Of a stretch of 64,000 nucleotides of DNA, positions 20,465-29,235 are shown one piece after another. Source of the DNA: a virus; the IMG/VR virus record IMGVR_UViG_3300009103_000007, positions 57,042-121,041 of that record. One strand, given 5' to 3'. Both the position numbers and the translations under genes were made by a program. The first letter of the stretch is position 1; every line of letters begins with the position of its first letter. The notes under the pieces were generated by a model that was not told the DNA's origin, did no database searches, and saw nothing but the letters and a program-made list of their open reading frames with translations.

Positions 20465-23400
20465 TAGATTCGAGGATCCTTGCTCTGCACCACCACCATG
20501 TCCAGATCCCAACAATCCCGAGTGTGATAATAATCCGTGGCGCCGGAATAACAACGGCGGGAACGAGACAACACCAGTCCCGCCGGTACACCCCAGAACA
20601 GCTACAAGGGTCTTATTTCCAAAAAATGTAATCACTTCGAACGAGATGTTACTATCGGATTCTGATCCGGATTCCGACTCTTTCAACAATCCACTAACTT
20701 CCAATAGAAGTGTGACATTGATAGATACTCATTTTTGGCTGCAGGGGCTTCCGTTTCGACACAATGAACGAGGGCAGGCAGATCAAACTTCCAATTGGGC
20801 CCAGCGCGCCTCAAAATATATTCCTTCGCCGGTTAGCAGGTCATCTATACGGATCGCTTCTACAGGTCGAGATGATCATAGTAATTATGGCAGGGGTCTT
20901 GGAGGCACTGTACGTGTCCATCAGGACCGAGAAAGACAAAGGGTCAGGTACCGTGAAGGCGGCCACGCTTTAGATGAATTAGAGTATGGCATGATATCAT
21001 CTCCGTGGGAAGGCTTTGGAAAGTTTGATAGTTTTCGGTATGTTACAGCGTTATTTTATGATGTTCGAAAGTCTGGAGCTGTTGGGCCCGTGTTCCCCAT
21101 CAAATATGGGTACCAACATACGCGCCTACCAGAATTGCCGGGCGTCGAGACATTCAATTATGGTATTAAGCACAAGATAACGATAGGTAATGTCGACGGA
21201 TTCCCTACGGGTGACAGATCCGATGAGGAAAGTCCCTTTCGGTTTCCAAAAGAGGACTTTTCTGTTCCTGAAGCGAATTGGTCTGGCGCCCATTGGCGAA
21301 CTGCCATTGATGTAGACCTTACTGGATATCATGATCACGAAACCGTGGATGACGAGCAGTATGCGCACTTCGCAAACCCCGAAGAAACGACTCTTAGCAG
21401 ACGCTGGTCGCTGTATAGATCTCTCTATATGTTCGGCTACTCGAACGTGTGGCCGCGGCGCATACCAGACAAAGCGGTATACATCGGCGTCGATGCCGGA
21501 AGCCGCGGCCCAAATCCAATTGATTTTGAGAGACAATTTAAAATCGATTTGGCTGCAGCTTGGGACAATTTGCCAAATGAAAGAAAGGCGAGATACAGTC
21601 ATGGGGTTATTCCGGATAGGAGATTCATCGCGGACACAACTTTCGAGTCCCCGATACCTTTTTATGAGGGCGAATTGGCAAGGATGTCCATTCCCCAATC
21701 TGTAACAGGTAAGGTCTCACTGCATCTTACAAATACAGATATTGATAAAGTACCCACAACCAGAAAAGCTAGCTTATATAGGACATATTCAGCTACGAGG
21801 GAAAGTGCTGAACTTCTTGAAAGTGGCAATGCAGCTTGGTGCCCCATATTGCCAGATCATCAGGATAAGATCCAAAAATTTACTTGCCAAAATGTGATTG
21901 ATTTTAAGGAGATACACGACAGCGGTTTGTTAACAACATTTAATAAGCATGTGCATATAAGGATAGGCACGAGTCAGACTTCAAAATTGGCGGATTTGTT
22001 GCGAGAAACAAAAATGGATAAGCATATATTGGAGTATATGTGTAAATATTCATCGGAAAACCGACTATACACACAAGTTATGGATGAATCGCATCGCGAT
22101 ATGAATGTGGCAGTCCAAGGGCGTGACCGCGCCCAAGCCGGAGCTGGTACAACTTCTGAATCTTATAGAGTGAATGAGGGTATAGTGGAGAGTGTGAGAA
22201 TCCGAGCATGGCCTCGCCAATTTGATTTTAATTATGTAGATGATGTTCCCCCAGATCTTGCGACCACAGCTGAGAAATGGCCAGTGGACCCGATTGCATA
22301 TATAAGAGATGAGATAAAAGACTTTCAAGAAGATGAATATAGTGATTATTCTGAAATAACTTACGAAGATGCCGTAAACATGGAATGCCCAGACCAGCGC
22401 GCCATCGCCAAGTCTATTACACGCACCCAATATGCAGAAAAACTCCAGTATTCTCTGCAACGCTGCGCCGATTATCGGCGCAGCGTGAGAAGTCCCGACG
22501 GAACCCTTGCGCTTGAAACGGTCAATACGTGCATGGAACGCGTTCTCAGCGCCTTGGATAGATCGATGCGCCAAGCGCTCGCCACGATCGAGGCATCACA
22601 GCCCGGAAGCGATATAACGGTTTATTATTTTAATCCTGACACAGGGGAACTTGACAGGTCCCATGTTCTGCGCGCCAACTGCCGAAGCATCGACGCGTCT
22701 ACAGGCATTGCGAAGAAAAAATACAGCGGATTTGACAAGAAGGCATATCCGCTAAATTATGAGAATCACAATCAAGAGGACATGTTACGATTTTGGGATT
22801 TTATTAGAAGTCAAGTCTTTTGGAATAAGTTTAAAAACTTTTATTATCCTGAAAACCACTCAAACGAATATATAAGATCTTTTAAAGATATTGTGGAAGG
22901 CAAAAAAGCATACTCAGAGGTTATCGGATACAAAGTATGCAAATATATGATACTGGATGGCGAGGTTCAAGATATAGAACCCTTGCAGGAATTTTATATG
23001 ATGGACTGCAGCGAAATCCGGGAAATAGATTTTTATGACACTCAGATAGTTTTTGGCTTATCCTACATGTATAGAATTTATGCCATTAATATGGTATTCG
23101 GTTCTAGATATCAGTATGATAAGGCGTATCTTAGGGGTTGGGGAGGCTTCGGCACCGGCGGACACGCATCACACGGCGATTCTAACGCCGATGGCTCCGT
23201 ATTGGTGGGTCATAACCTTCGCGGCCCATCGATTAGTCGTTGGCAACAGGGTCCGGGCTCAAATCCCTTGCCCCACAAGAAGAACATCGATGCACGACTG
23301 GTTGTAAATACATATCCGTTTTTTACGATTGTAGAAACCCCCTTCATGGAGAAGTACGTGAAGGTAGTCGACCGGCCACCACTCTTTCCACAGGTAACAT

Positions 23401-24326
23401 TTTTGCCATATCAGGGAATAGCAGATAAGTTGAGAGTGATGATGCATGCAAACTATGGCCAATATAGTGCGGTACCAATTGGGATTCTTGAGAGTGATGA
23501 GGAAATAATGAATACAATGCAGGAGTCGGCAGCAAGACAAATGCACGACAATCCAGCATACCCTCATGACGGCAAAGTAAACTATAAGCACGATTCTATA
23601 CCAACTCACTATCAAATAATGAGATTGGGAAAGCCGCGTAATGTTGAAACGGCGCCCTATTCTTGGCCGCCAAATAGATATGAGGATTTCAAATATAGTC
23701 AGTATGTTGCAGAAATTCCTACGTCGGGCATGTGTGCATTCTTTGAAGAAGACGTTACTACTGGGTTTATGCCTGATACTGAATACTATTATATATTTCG
23801 GGCAAAAGATGACCAAGGTATCTCAAACCCCACTGAGGTGTTTCGAGTAAAAATGGCCACCTATGAGAATGGGACCTTTATGGATATGAGGACACACGAG
23901 TTGACACCAGAGATTGACAAGAGGTCCATTACTTTTGAAAGGTTGTTGGAAATAAGACCAAGCTTAAAATATCGTCAAATAAAATTCAGAAACGACCCAA
24001 ACACGCCTCCAGATCCAGATGGTGTCCGCCTCGGTCGACCATTTCCGGATGCTTTCGGTCTGGAACGGGAACACACCCCATTGTATGGTCGTAAATTTAA
24101 GATGAGAATAACATCGAAAACTTCCGGAAGAAAGATGGATATCCATTTTAGTTTTAAGACAGGTAACAGTGTTGTCCCCATACAAGTGGGTGCACCGGAT
24201 AGGGTTGTCCAAGGGGACCCCCGCTGGCGCCCACCTCCGGAGAAAGAAACTCCGTGTGGCACATCATCTAAGGTCCGGTCGGCTATAGAATATAGAGATG
24301 AGTTGTTTTCAGAGGATGATGAGTAG
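20457..24326 (+). CDS. Large virion structural protein (1289 aa) with FN3-like C-terminal segment
   Basis: I place the start at ATG 20457 (MTNRFEDP) because GGAGG lies at 20446-20450, six bases upstream; the in-frame ATG at 20430 has no such site. The N-terminus is Cys/Pro/Asn-rich (CSAPPPCPDPNNPEC), possibly disordered. The body is mixed with many aromatic residues. Near the C-terminus PDTEYYYIFRAKDDQGISNP followed by TEVFRVKM has the pattern of an FN3-type beta sandwich, and the last 100 residues add beta strands and an acidic end. A stretch around 22385-22715 is visibly richer in GC than its surroundings and holds a 25-base perfect palindrome. The gene overlaps the preceding one by 8 bases. 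Probable tail or baseplate structural protein; no family recognised with certainty. Confidence 0.6.
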   Translation: MTNRFEDPCSAPPPCPDPNNPECDNNPWRRNNNGGNETTPVPPVHPRTATRVLFPKNVITSNEMLLSDSDPDSDSFNNPLTSNRSVTLIDTHFWLQGLPFRHNERGQADQTSNWAQRASKYIPSPVSRSSIRIASTGRDDHSNYGRGLGGTVRVHQDRERQRVRYREGGHALDELEYGMISSPWEGFGKFDSFRYVTALFYDVRKSGAVGPVFPIKYGYQHTRLPELPGVETFNYGIKHKITIGNVDGFPTGDRSDEESPFRFPKEDFSVPEANWSGAHWRTAIDVDLTGYHDHETVDDEQYAHFANPEETTLSRRWSLYRSLYMFGYSNVWPRRIPDKAVYIGVDAGSRGPNPIDFERQFKIDLAAAWDNLPNERKARYSHGVIPDRRFIADTTFESPIPFYEGELARMSIPQSVTGKVSLHLTNTDIDKVPTTRKASLYRTYSATRESAELLESGNAAWCPILPDHQDKIQKFTCQNVIDFKEIHDSGLLTTFNKHVHIRIGTSQTSKLADLLRETKMDKHILEYMCKYSSENRLYTQVMDESHRDMNVAVQGRDRAQAGAGTTSESYRVNEGIVESVRIRAWPRQFDFNYVDDVPPDLATTAEKWPVDPIAYIRDEIKDFQEDEYSDYSEITYEDAVNMECPDQRAIAKSITRTQYAEKLQYSLQRCADYRRSVRSPDGTLALETVNTCMERVLSALDRSMRQALATIEASQPGSDITVYYFNPDTGELDRSHVLRANCRSIDASTGIAKKKYSGFDKKAYPLNYENHNQEDMLRFWDFIRSQVFWNKFKNFYYPENHSNEYIRSFKDIVEGKKAYSEVIGYKVCKYMILDGEVQDIEPLQEFYMMDCSEIREIDFYDTQIVFGLSYMYRIYAINMVFGSRYQYDKAYLRGWGGFGTGGHASHGDSNADGSVLVGHNLRGPSISRWQQGPGSNPLPHKKNIDARLVVNTYPFFTIVETPFMEKYVKVVDRPPLFPQVTFLPYQGIADKLRVMMHANYGQYSAVPIGILESDEEIMNTMQESAARQMHDNPAYPHDGKVNYKHDSIPTHYQIMRLGKPRNVETAPYSWPPNRYEDFKYSQYVAEIPTSGMCAFFEEDVTTGFMPDTEYYYIFRAKDDQGISNPTEVFRVKMATYENGTFMDMRTHELTPEIDKRSITFERLLEIRPSLKYRQIKFRNDPNTPPDPDGVRLGRPFPDAFGLEREHTPLYGRKFKMRITSKTSGRKMDIHFSFKTGNSVVPIQVGAPDRVVQGDPRWRPPPEKETPCGTSSKVRSAIEYRDELFSEDDE
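22461..22485. repeat. Perfect 25-base palindrome (12-bp arms, 1-base centre) within coding sequence
   Basis: The left arm CGCTGCGCCGAT (22461-22472) and right arm ATCGGCGCAGCG (22474-22485) are exact reverse complements around T22473. It sits in a locally GC-rich stretch of the 1289-residue structural gene. As RNA it would form a very stable hairpin; as DNA it could extrude as a cruciform. Confidence 0.75.
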
Positions 24327-24367
24327 GTGAATAATGATTATTAGTTTGCTAAATACCAAATTTAAAA

Positions 24368-24380
24368 CTATTTATTTTAT
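24368..24380. promoter_or_regulatory. CTATTTAT-type element in the 89-base gap before 24416
   Basis: CTATTTATTTTAT lies about 36 bases upstream of the start of the next gene and before its AAGGAG. The surrounding gap (24327-24415) is AT-rich and has no gene. It has the same core as the sites at 35121, 42326, 46461 and 62582. A late promoter is the simplest reading, as it follows the end of a long gene. Confidence 0.4.
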
Positions 24381-24415
24381 AAAAAGTGATCATTTTGCGT
24401 TAAAGGAGATAATTT

Positions 24416-25495
24416 ATGGCTTTTTTGGATAATTCTGGTGATATTATTTTAGATGCGGTTCTTACCGACGCCGGCCGCCAGCGCATGGCCAGAGGCGAGT
24501 TTAAGATAGTTAAGTATGCTTTCGGAGATGAAGAGATAAATTATGCACTTTTTAATGGTAATCACCCTAGCGGCTCTGCGTTTGCAGATATTAAAATAAT
24601 GCAAACACCCGTGATGGAGGCATTTACAAACAATACTTCATTGATGAAGACAAAGTTAATTTCTCTTAATAGGAATAATATTCTTTTTCTGCCAATTTTG
24701 AGAGTAAATGAAAGGCCCGCCTTCGACTCAGGAGTCGCTACCTCTTGGGCATCCAAGGCAAATCAAGGCTCTTATAAAAATGGCTGGATTCTTTTAGCTG
24801 ATAAGGCGACAAAAGATGCATTGAATCCTGGAGGCGTCCACGAACGAGATCCAGGCCGCGGCATATTTGTCGGCCACGCAAATCCACCAGAGGGTCAAGT
24901 TAGACATATTTGTATTGATCAGGGTATAGAGACGGGAGGAAAGGTGCCTCCTGAGACTCCGATGCCCGATGATCTTCGCGAAACGGCATATTTGGTTCGT
25001 ATGGATCATCGACTCATGAGGTTGTCCCTCGCATCAACGGGCGATAAAGAAGACGACAACGCCCTCGGCCCTTCCGGAGTTCCGAGGCAAATCGCTGGTG
25101 ATATATTACAGAATTCTTTTGTGGACGATGACGGAATAGCAACATATTACTTACCCAGAACTCATTTCGGCCCATCTGCCGCCACCCGGGCCGCTGGTAT
25201 TGTAGCAGCAAGAGGTCACGAAGATGCCAACAAAATTACTAAAGCTATCACCGCAGAATCTTTTAATGGACCCCTTGGCCCACGATTGCGATTCGCTCCC
25301 AAGAGTTCCCTACACATACAGCAGACTGATGCATTGTTCGATGAGATTGGCAAAACTGTAACATCTGGCAAGAATATCGTTGTTGGTGCTAGCACACTCA
25401 CTGCATACAAATTTATTGATACACTGATAAACGTGGTAGGGGTGACCACAGGACATTCTATTGATTTGCCAATAAGAATTATAAAGAAGACTTAA
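24416..25495 (+). CDS. Conserved virion structural protein (359 aa)
   Basis: N-terminus MAFLDNSGDIILDAVLTDAG followed by RQRMARGEFKIVKYAFGDEEINYALFN is a conserved opening in T4-like marine phage structural proteins, and its motif is shared with the 303-residue protein at 15759. The rest is mixed and includes a long loop region with PPEGQ, PPETPMPDD and DRGI-type segments. The C-terminus (ASTLTAYKFIDTLINVVG, DLPIRIIKK) looks like a beta hairpin. It has a good ribosome-binding site (AAGGAG, spacing 8) and its own upstream CTATTTAT element, suggesting it opens a new transcription unit with the two genes that follow. Exact role unknown. Confidence 0.65.
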   Translation: MAFLDNSGDIILDAVLTDAGRQRMARGEFKIVKYAFGDEEINYALFNGNHPSGSAFADIKIMQTPVMEAFTNNTSLMKTKLISLNRNNILFLPILRVNERPAFDSGVATSWASKANQGSYKNGWILLADKATKDALNPGGVHERDPGRGIFVGHANPPEGQVRHICIDQGIETGGKVPPETPMPDDLRETAYLVRMDHRLMRLSLASTGDKEDDNALGPSGVPRQIAGDILQNSFVDDDGIATYYLPRTHFGPSAATRAAGIVAARGHEDANKITKAITAESFNGPLGPRLRFAPKSSLHIQQTDALFDEIGKTVTSGKNIVVGASTLTAYKFIDTLINVVGVTTGHSIDLPIRIIKKT

Positions 25496-25513
25496 AAGAA
25501 TTAGGAGAAGCAA

Positions 25514-26860
25514 ATGGCACAAGCGACATTTTTTAAAACCTTTACAAATACGGACAGAACCTCAACAAGGACATTGTTACATGAGGCTATCCCGATCACG
25601 GGAGCAATTGTCTCTGGCACATATAATCGTGTAAGTTCAAATTCAGGAAGAGAGAAGAATATAAAAGTATTTTCCCATGGTATGTTTCAATCCGTATACG
25701 ATTATCCGTATTTATCATCTTCGGCAAATCATATATTTGACATTAGTGTGGGTTGCAGCACTGCGTCTGCGTTATCTGCCAGCAAGGCAATCGTTGGAGT
25801 GGACTACGTACAGATTGATAAGAAAGTAAACATTTACAATCAAATGGCTCAAATGCTTATGGGTTACGAGCTGCAAACCATTCCAGGTGCAGATGGCACA
25901 AACTTCACTCAAACAAGAATTCGAGCATTTGATGCCGACGCCGATTTCTCAACAGCAGGCGACAAAATGCATGATGCTATATTTTTCAACTTTTCGCGCC
26001 TCCTAACGAAAGACGAAATAAAGAAGGGGTCTTTTAAGATGAAGCTCGGAGCAGGCCACTGGACTGCTTCGGTGGGCTCTGTATCAAATGGTGGAACTTT
26101 TACGGTAGCGGACACAGACGCTGCTTCTAATTATTTTATTAACTGCCCAGCCGGAGAGTATGGAATTCTTTATGGCACAAATGACGGCTCTTATACCCAG
26201 TTGAGTGCATCAAGCCCAACATCAACAAAGGTTGGTTTAATATTTTATCAAGCCGGCATATGTGTACTAACATCTTCAATTTTTGAGGATGGCACTGGCC
26301 GGATTTATAAAAAGAGCGCCGGCGCCAATGGCGCCGGCACCGCTTATGCTGCTGGCGCACACGTCGTCCGCGATCACGGCGCCGGCGGCGTACAAAACAG
26401 CTTGTTGCATTCCCGCGTTGGTGCTCTTTATACGGGATCCCTCGCCGGCAACGCTGGCCGCGGCTTTTTCTATGATTCAGATAAAACAAAATCTAGGCGC
26501 TATCACGAGCTATTTACGGGCTCAACAATAGACACTTTGTGTGACGGTATACGAAACAAAGTTATAAACATTTCATTTAATAATACCACCGAGTTGAATT
26601 CAACGGTTTATTTTTGTAGGGCTCACCACAATGAGTTTAACTATTCTTCTAACCCAACATACTTAAGCGGTAGCCAGATGAGGGTCAAGACTATCGGAGC
26701 TGCCGGCGTTGGCAATGCTTTAATGCCACCCCGCGCATACATTACCACAGTTGGACTCTACTCCGCAGACAATGAATTGTTGGCAGTTGCCAAGCTTTCT
26801 GAACCAATCAGAAAGGATCCAACTAATGAGGTAACCTTAAGAGTCCGCCTGGATTACTAA
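25514..26860 (+). CDS. Virion structural protein, paralogue of the next gene
   Basis: 448 residues. Its C-terminal 40 residues (ITTVGLYSADNELLAVAKLS then PIRKDPTNEVTLRVRLDY) match the C-terminus of the downstream protein (ISKIGIYDEDRNLIAIASLA, PVKKTELREYTFKLRLDF). The ELNSTVYFCRAHHNEFNYSS / SNPTY segment also recurs there (LAHAKKGELNYSHNPTY). The middle (about 265-310) is Ala/Gly-rich, encoded by a cluster of GC-rich palindromes. The beta-rich composition and C-terminal strand pair suggest a fibre or decoration protein forming repeated copies in the virion. An AGGAG sits ten bases before the ATG. Function beyond structural is unknown. Confidence 0.6.
   Translation: MAQATFFKTFTNTDRTSTRTLLHEAIPITGAIVSGTYNRVSSNSGREKNIKVFSHGMFQSVYDYPYLSSSANHIFDISVGCSTASALSASKAIVGVDYVQIDKKVNIYNQMAQMLMGYELQTIPGADGTNFTQTRIRAFDADADFSTAGDKMHDAIFFNFSRLLTKDEIKKGSFKMKLGAGHWTASVGSVSNGGTFTVADTDAASNYFINCPAGEYGILYGTNDGSYTQLSASSPTSTKVGLIFYQAGICVLTSSIFEDGTGRIYKKSAGANGAGTAYAAGAHVVRDHGAGGVQNSLLHSRVGALYTGSLAGNAGRGFFYDSDKTKSRRYHELFTGSTIDTLCDGIRNKVINISFNNTTELNSTVYFCRAHHNEFNYSSNPTYLSGSQMRVKTIGAAGVGNALMPPRAYITTVGLYSADNELLAVAKLSEPIRKDPTNEVTLRVRLDY
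26318..26338. repeat. Perfect 21-base GC-rich palindrome in coding sequence
   Basis: The arms GCCGGCGCCA (26318-26327) and TGGCGCCGGC (26329-26338) are exact reverse complements around A26328. It is composed of the GCCGGC and GGCGCC hexamers that are frequent in this window, and encodes an Ala/Gly/Asn stretch. Confidence 0.7.
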
Positions 26861-26861
26861 A

Positions 26862-28112
26862 ATGATACATAAGAAGTTCACTTCAGATGACTTATTCTAC
26901 AACACTGTTGTGACTTATCCTGAATTTCAATTTATAGTTCAGAGTGGAAAAGTATATCTCAATAGAGAGGTTGAAACCGCCGGCGATTTTGGCAATAAAA
27001 TCAAGCACGCACCACAGGGGTCAGTAAATCTTTATGAACTGAACATAAACAGGCCCGCTGATACTGAAACGAAGAACAATCTAATATACCCCTTCGTAAC
27101 TAAAGACGGCGCCCGTACAAGCTTCAGGACCATATCAACAAATCAATTTCAAGATTCGAGCCAATATAACTTTGGAGATGTAATAAAAGGTTCATACCCC
27201 CTTACGGCAAGTATAAGTAGAATATATGTCAAATCTGGTATAGAATTTGATATTCACAACCACGATGACCCTATAACGACTGCTCCGGATAATAAAAAAT
27301 ATATACGAGCACTCAGAAATAGTTTGGAGAATAGTAACCAGAGGAGCGCTTATTATTTCTACTCCTCTTCAATGTCAACTGCCGCATCAGCAAATGCGCC
27401 CGCATACAAGGGTACATGCAACGTAAACCTAGTCTGTATACCATCTATTTTTTATGGCAGCGGTTTACAGAAGGGTAGTATACAGTTAGATTATTTTATC
27501 ACGGGCGCCCTGTGCGCCCAACTCAAAGATTCTAATAAGAATGGGGAACTCATAGAACAGATAGGGGCCAATGCTGGAAAAGTTGCTGGTGTGGCTTTAT
27601 ATGAACAGGGAATACTTGTTTTAACGGGGTCTTACGACTTACCAACTACTCATACAGAAAACTTCTTCAGCGCCGGCGCCGTTAAGCCTTCATGGCTATC
27701 TTATGGATCAGGCATGTCGGAAGTGGGCCAATCTTCAGGGTATATAGTTACCTCAAAGTGCACTCATGTGACCTCTTTTAGGGGTACCAATAAGATACCA
27801 ACACTAACCATGTTGGCACATGCTAAAAAGGGAGAACTTAATTATTCTCACAATCCCACATATTGTCACGTCAGTCATTCGATTACTTCTTCGACTAGCA
27901 ACAATTCTTATACTGAGACTCCAGGCACCATTAAAAATATTAAGAAATCTCGCTTTGAGGGGTACGACGAGGAATTTGAACCTATAACATACATTTCAAA
28001 AATAGGAATATATGATGAAGATAGAAACCTAATAGCAATTGCTTCATTAGCAAATCCAGTTAAAAAGACAGAACTAAGAGAGTATACTTTTAAATTAAGA
28101 TTAGACTTTTGA
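26862..28112 (+). CDS. Virion structural protein, paralogue of the preceding gene
   Basis: 416 residues, starting one base after the stop of its paralogue and so probably coupled; no clear Shine-Dalgarno is visible. It shares the NYSHNPTY motif and C-terminal strand pair with the upstream protein. The N-terminus (MIHKKFTSDDLFYNTVVTYP) differs, so the pair share the C-terminal architecture but have diverged distally. Secondary structure looks mostly beta, without enzymatic motifs. The pair may form hetero-oligomers or alternate positions in the same virion structure; this is inference from duplication and adjacency. Confidence 0.6.
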   Translation: MIHKKFTSDDLFYNTVVTYPEFQFIVQSGKVYLNREVETAGDFGNKIKHAPQGSVNLYELNINRPADTETKNNLIYPFVTKDGARTSFRTISTNQFQDSSQYNFGDVIKGSYPLTASISRIYVKSGIEFDIHNHDDPITTAPDNKKYIRALRNSLENSNQRSAYYFYSSSMSTAASANAPAYKGTCNVNLVCIPSIFYGSGLQKGSIQLDYFITGALCAQLKDSNKNGELIEQIGANAGKVAGVALYEQGILVLTGSYDLPTTHTENFFSAGAVKPSWLSYGSGMSEVGQSSGYIVTSKCTHVTSFRGTNKIPTLTMLAHAKKGELNYSHNPTYCHVSHSITSSTSNNSYTETPGTIKNIKKSRFEGYDEEFEPITYISKIGIYDEDRNLIAIASLANPVKKTELREYTFKLRLDF

Positions 28113-28121
28113 GAAAGCAGA

Positions 28122-28718
28122 ATGAATGCTGAAAAGAAGTTTACATTATTATCTGTCCGTGTAAAGTACCTCAAAGAAGAACACAGAGTAACAACTGAGA
28201 TATTTAATGATGCATCACGATCATTCTCGGGAGAATTTCTTTTAAAAATTAAACACTCTGGAAGTGCTCCATCTCCCGCTTCAAATCAAGAGGTTGCTGG
28301 CAAGGACTCTTCCGCTCCACCAGATAATGATTCATCTATCGATCACACCAAGGACGATGATCTGAAGAAGATATATCGAAAAATAGCAACTGATTCCCAT
28401 CCGGACAAAACAATAGATAAATCTGATTTTGAAAAAAAATATAAAGCTCAGCTTTTCGAAAAGGCGCGCCAATCTTATGAGGAGGGGGACTATTGTACCC
28501 TATCGGAACTTGCGAAGGAGTTGGGTTTTGAACCGCCGCGACCCACAAAAAAGCACGTAAAAATGGCGAAATCCACTATTGTTAAATTAGAAAAAGATAT
28601 TAAAAAAATGAAAAATACATATGCCTGGGTGTGGTACAATGAAGAGGTCAAAGAAAAGAAGGACACTATAATGGAGAAATATGTCGAACTTTATGAAAAA
28701 AACAATTCTAGGACTTGA
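28122..28718 (+). CDS. J-domain (DnaJ-like) protein
   Basis: 198 residues. Residues about 79-96 read DDLKKIYRKIATDSHPDKT, a J-domain helix II followed by the invariant HPD tripeptide (93-95) that stimulates Hsp70/DnaK ATPase. Helix III follows (KYKAQLFEKARQSYEEGD, 107-123) and then a second helical pair. The usual helix I with its Y-x-x-L-G motif is not evident, and the N-terminal 75 residues are variable with a Ser/Pro/Asp-rich linker. No Gly/Phe region or zinc fingers, so it is a minimal J-protein. Known J-proteins bring substrates to DnaK; in a phage this could aid virion assembly or replication complex remodelling. It overlaps the resolvase gene by 38 bases and starts the nucleic-acid island. 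Confidence 0.7.
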   Translation: MNAEKKFTLLSVRVKYLKEEHRVTTEIFNDASRSFSGEFLLKIKHSGSAPSPASNQEVAGKDSSAPPDNDSSIDHTKDDDLKKIYRKIATDSHPDKTIDKSDFEKKYKAQLFEKARQSYEEGDYCTLSELAKELGFEPPRPTKKHVKMAKSTIVKLEKDIKKMKNTYAWVWYNEEVKEKKDTIMEKYVELYEKNNSRT

Positions 28719-29235
28719 TGTATCCACATCTATAACGGGTGCAAGTATTATACATGGGGAGAAAATTGTCAAAACTTACATATGGGATTTGAGAAACAAA
28801 AGAAAGTTTACATCCTTGTATGAAAAAGCAGAATTCATAAGAGAAAAGGTAAAAGAAATAGAAGAAACACAAGAAGTTGCTGCGGTGATAATTGAAAAAC
28901 CATTTATGTTTTTTAATTCAGGTGGATCCAGTGCTAAAACAATGTCTACGCTTCAGAGTTTTAATGGAATGGTTTCTTGGATTTGTAGAGACACTTTCGG
29001 GTTTGATCCAGTTCATATTGCCGTCCGAGAAGCGCGAAAAATAGCTGGTTTAAATATAAAAAGAGGAGAGAACACCAAAGAGAAAGTATTGTCTTTTGTG
29101 CTTGACAAATACCCGCATATTAATGTAGAATATACTAAACATGGAAATCCACGCCCTGGCGTGTATGATATGTGCGATAGCATTATAATTGGCTTAGCGG
29201 GTAATAAATTTGTCGGAGAAAATTCAACTACTTAA
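28681..29235 (+). CDS. RuvC-like Holliday-junction resolvase / RNase H-fold nuclease
   Basis: 184 residues. The RNase H fold pattern is clear: strand 1 ILGLDVSTSITGASI with the first catalytic Asp at 13, VIIEKP with Glu72, and YDMCDSIIIGL with Asp163/Asp166 at the C-terminus. The VREARKIAGL segment before it is also typical of RuvC-type phage resolvases. Such enzymes resolve branched DNA before packaging, the job done by gp49 in T4. The ATG at 28681 has GGAGA 3 bases upstream; the ATG at 28693 is an alternative and keeps all catalytic residues. It overlaps the J-domain gene by 38 bases and the primase gene by 26. Confidence 0.75.
   Translation: MSNFMKKTILGLDVSTSITGASIIHGEKIVKTYIWDLRNKRKFTSLYEKAEFIREKVKEIEETQEVAAVIIEKPFMFFNSGGSSAKTMSTLQSFNGMVSWICRDTFGFDPVHIAVREARKIAGLNIKRGENTKEKVLSFVLDKYPHINVEYTKHGNPRPGVYDMCDSIIIGLAGNKFVGENSTT

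Noticed and set aside
23259-23816. 185-codon minus-strand frame
   Set aside because: Opposite a well-supported structural gene; rich in Cys/Ile/Arg/His without a start signal.
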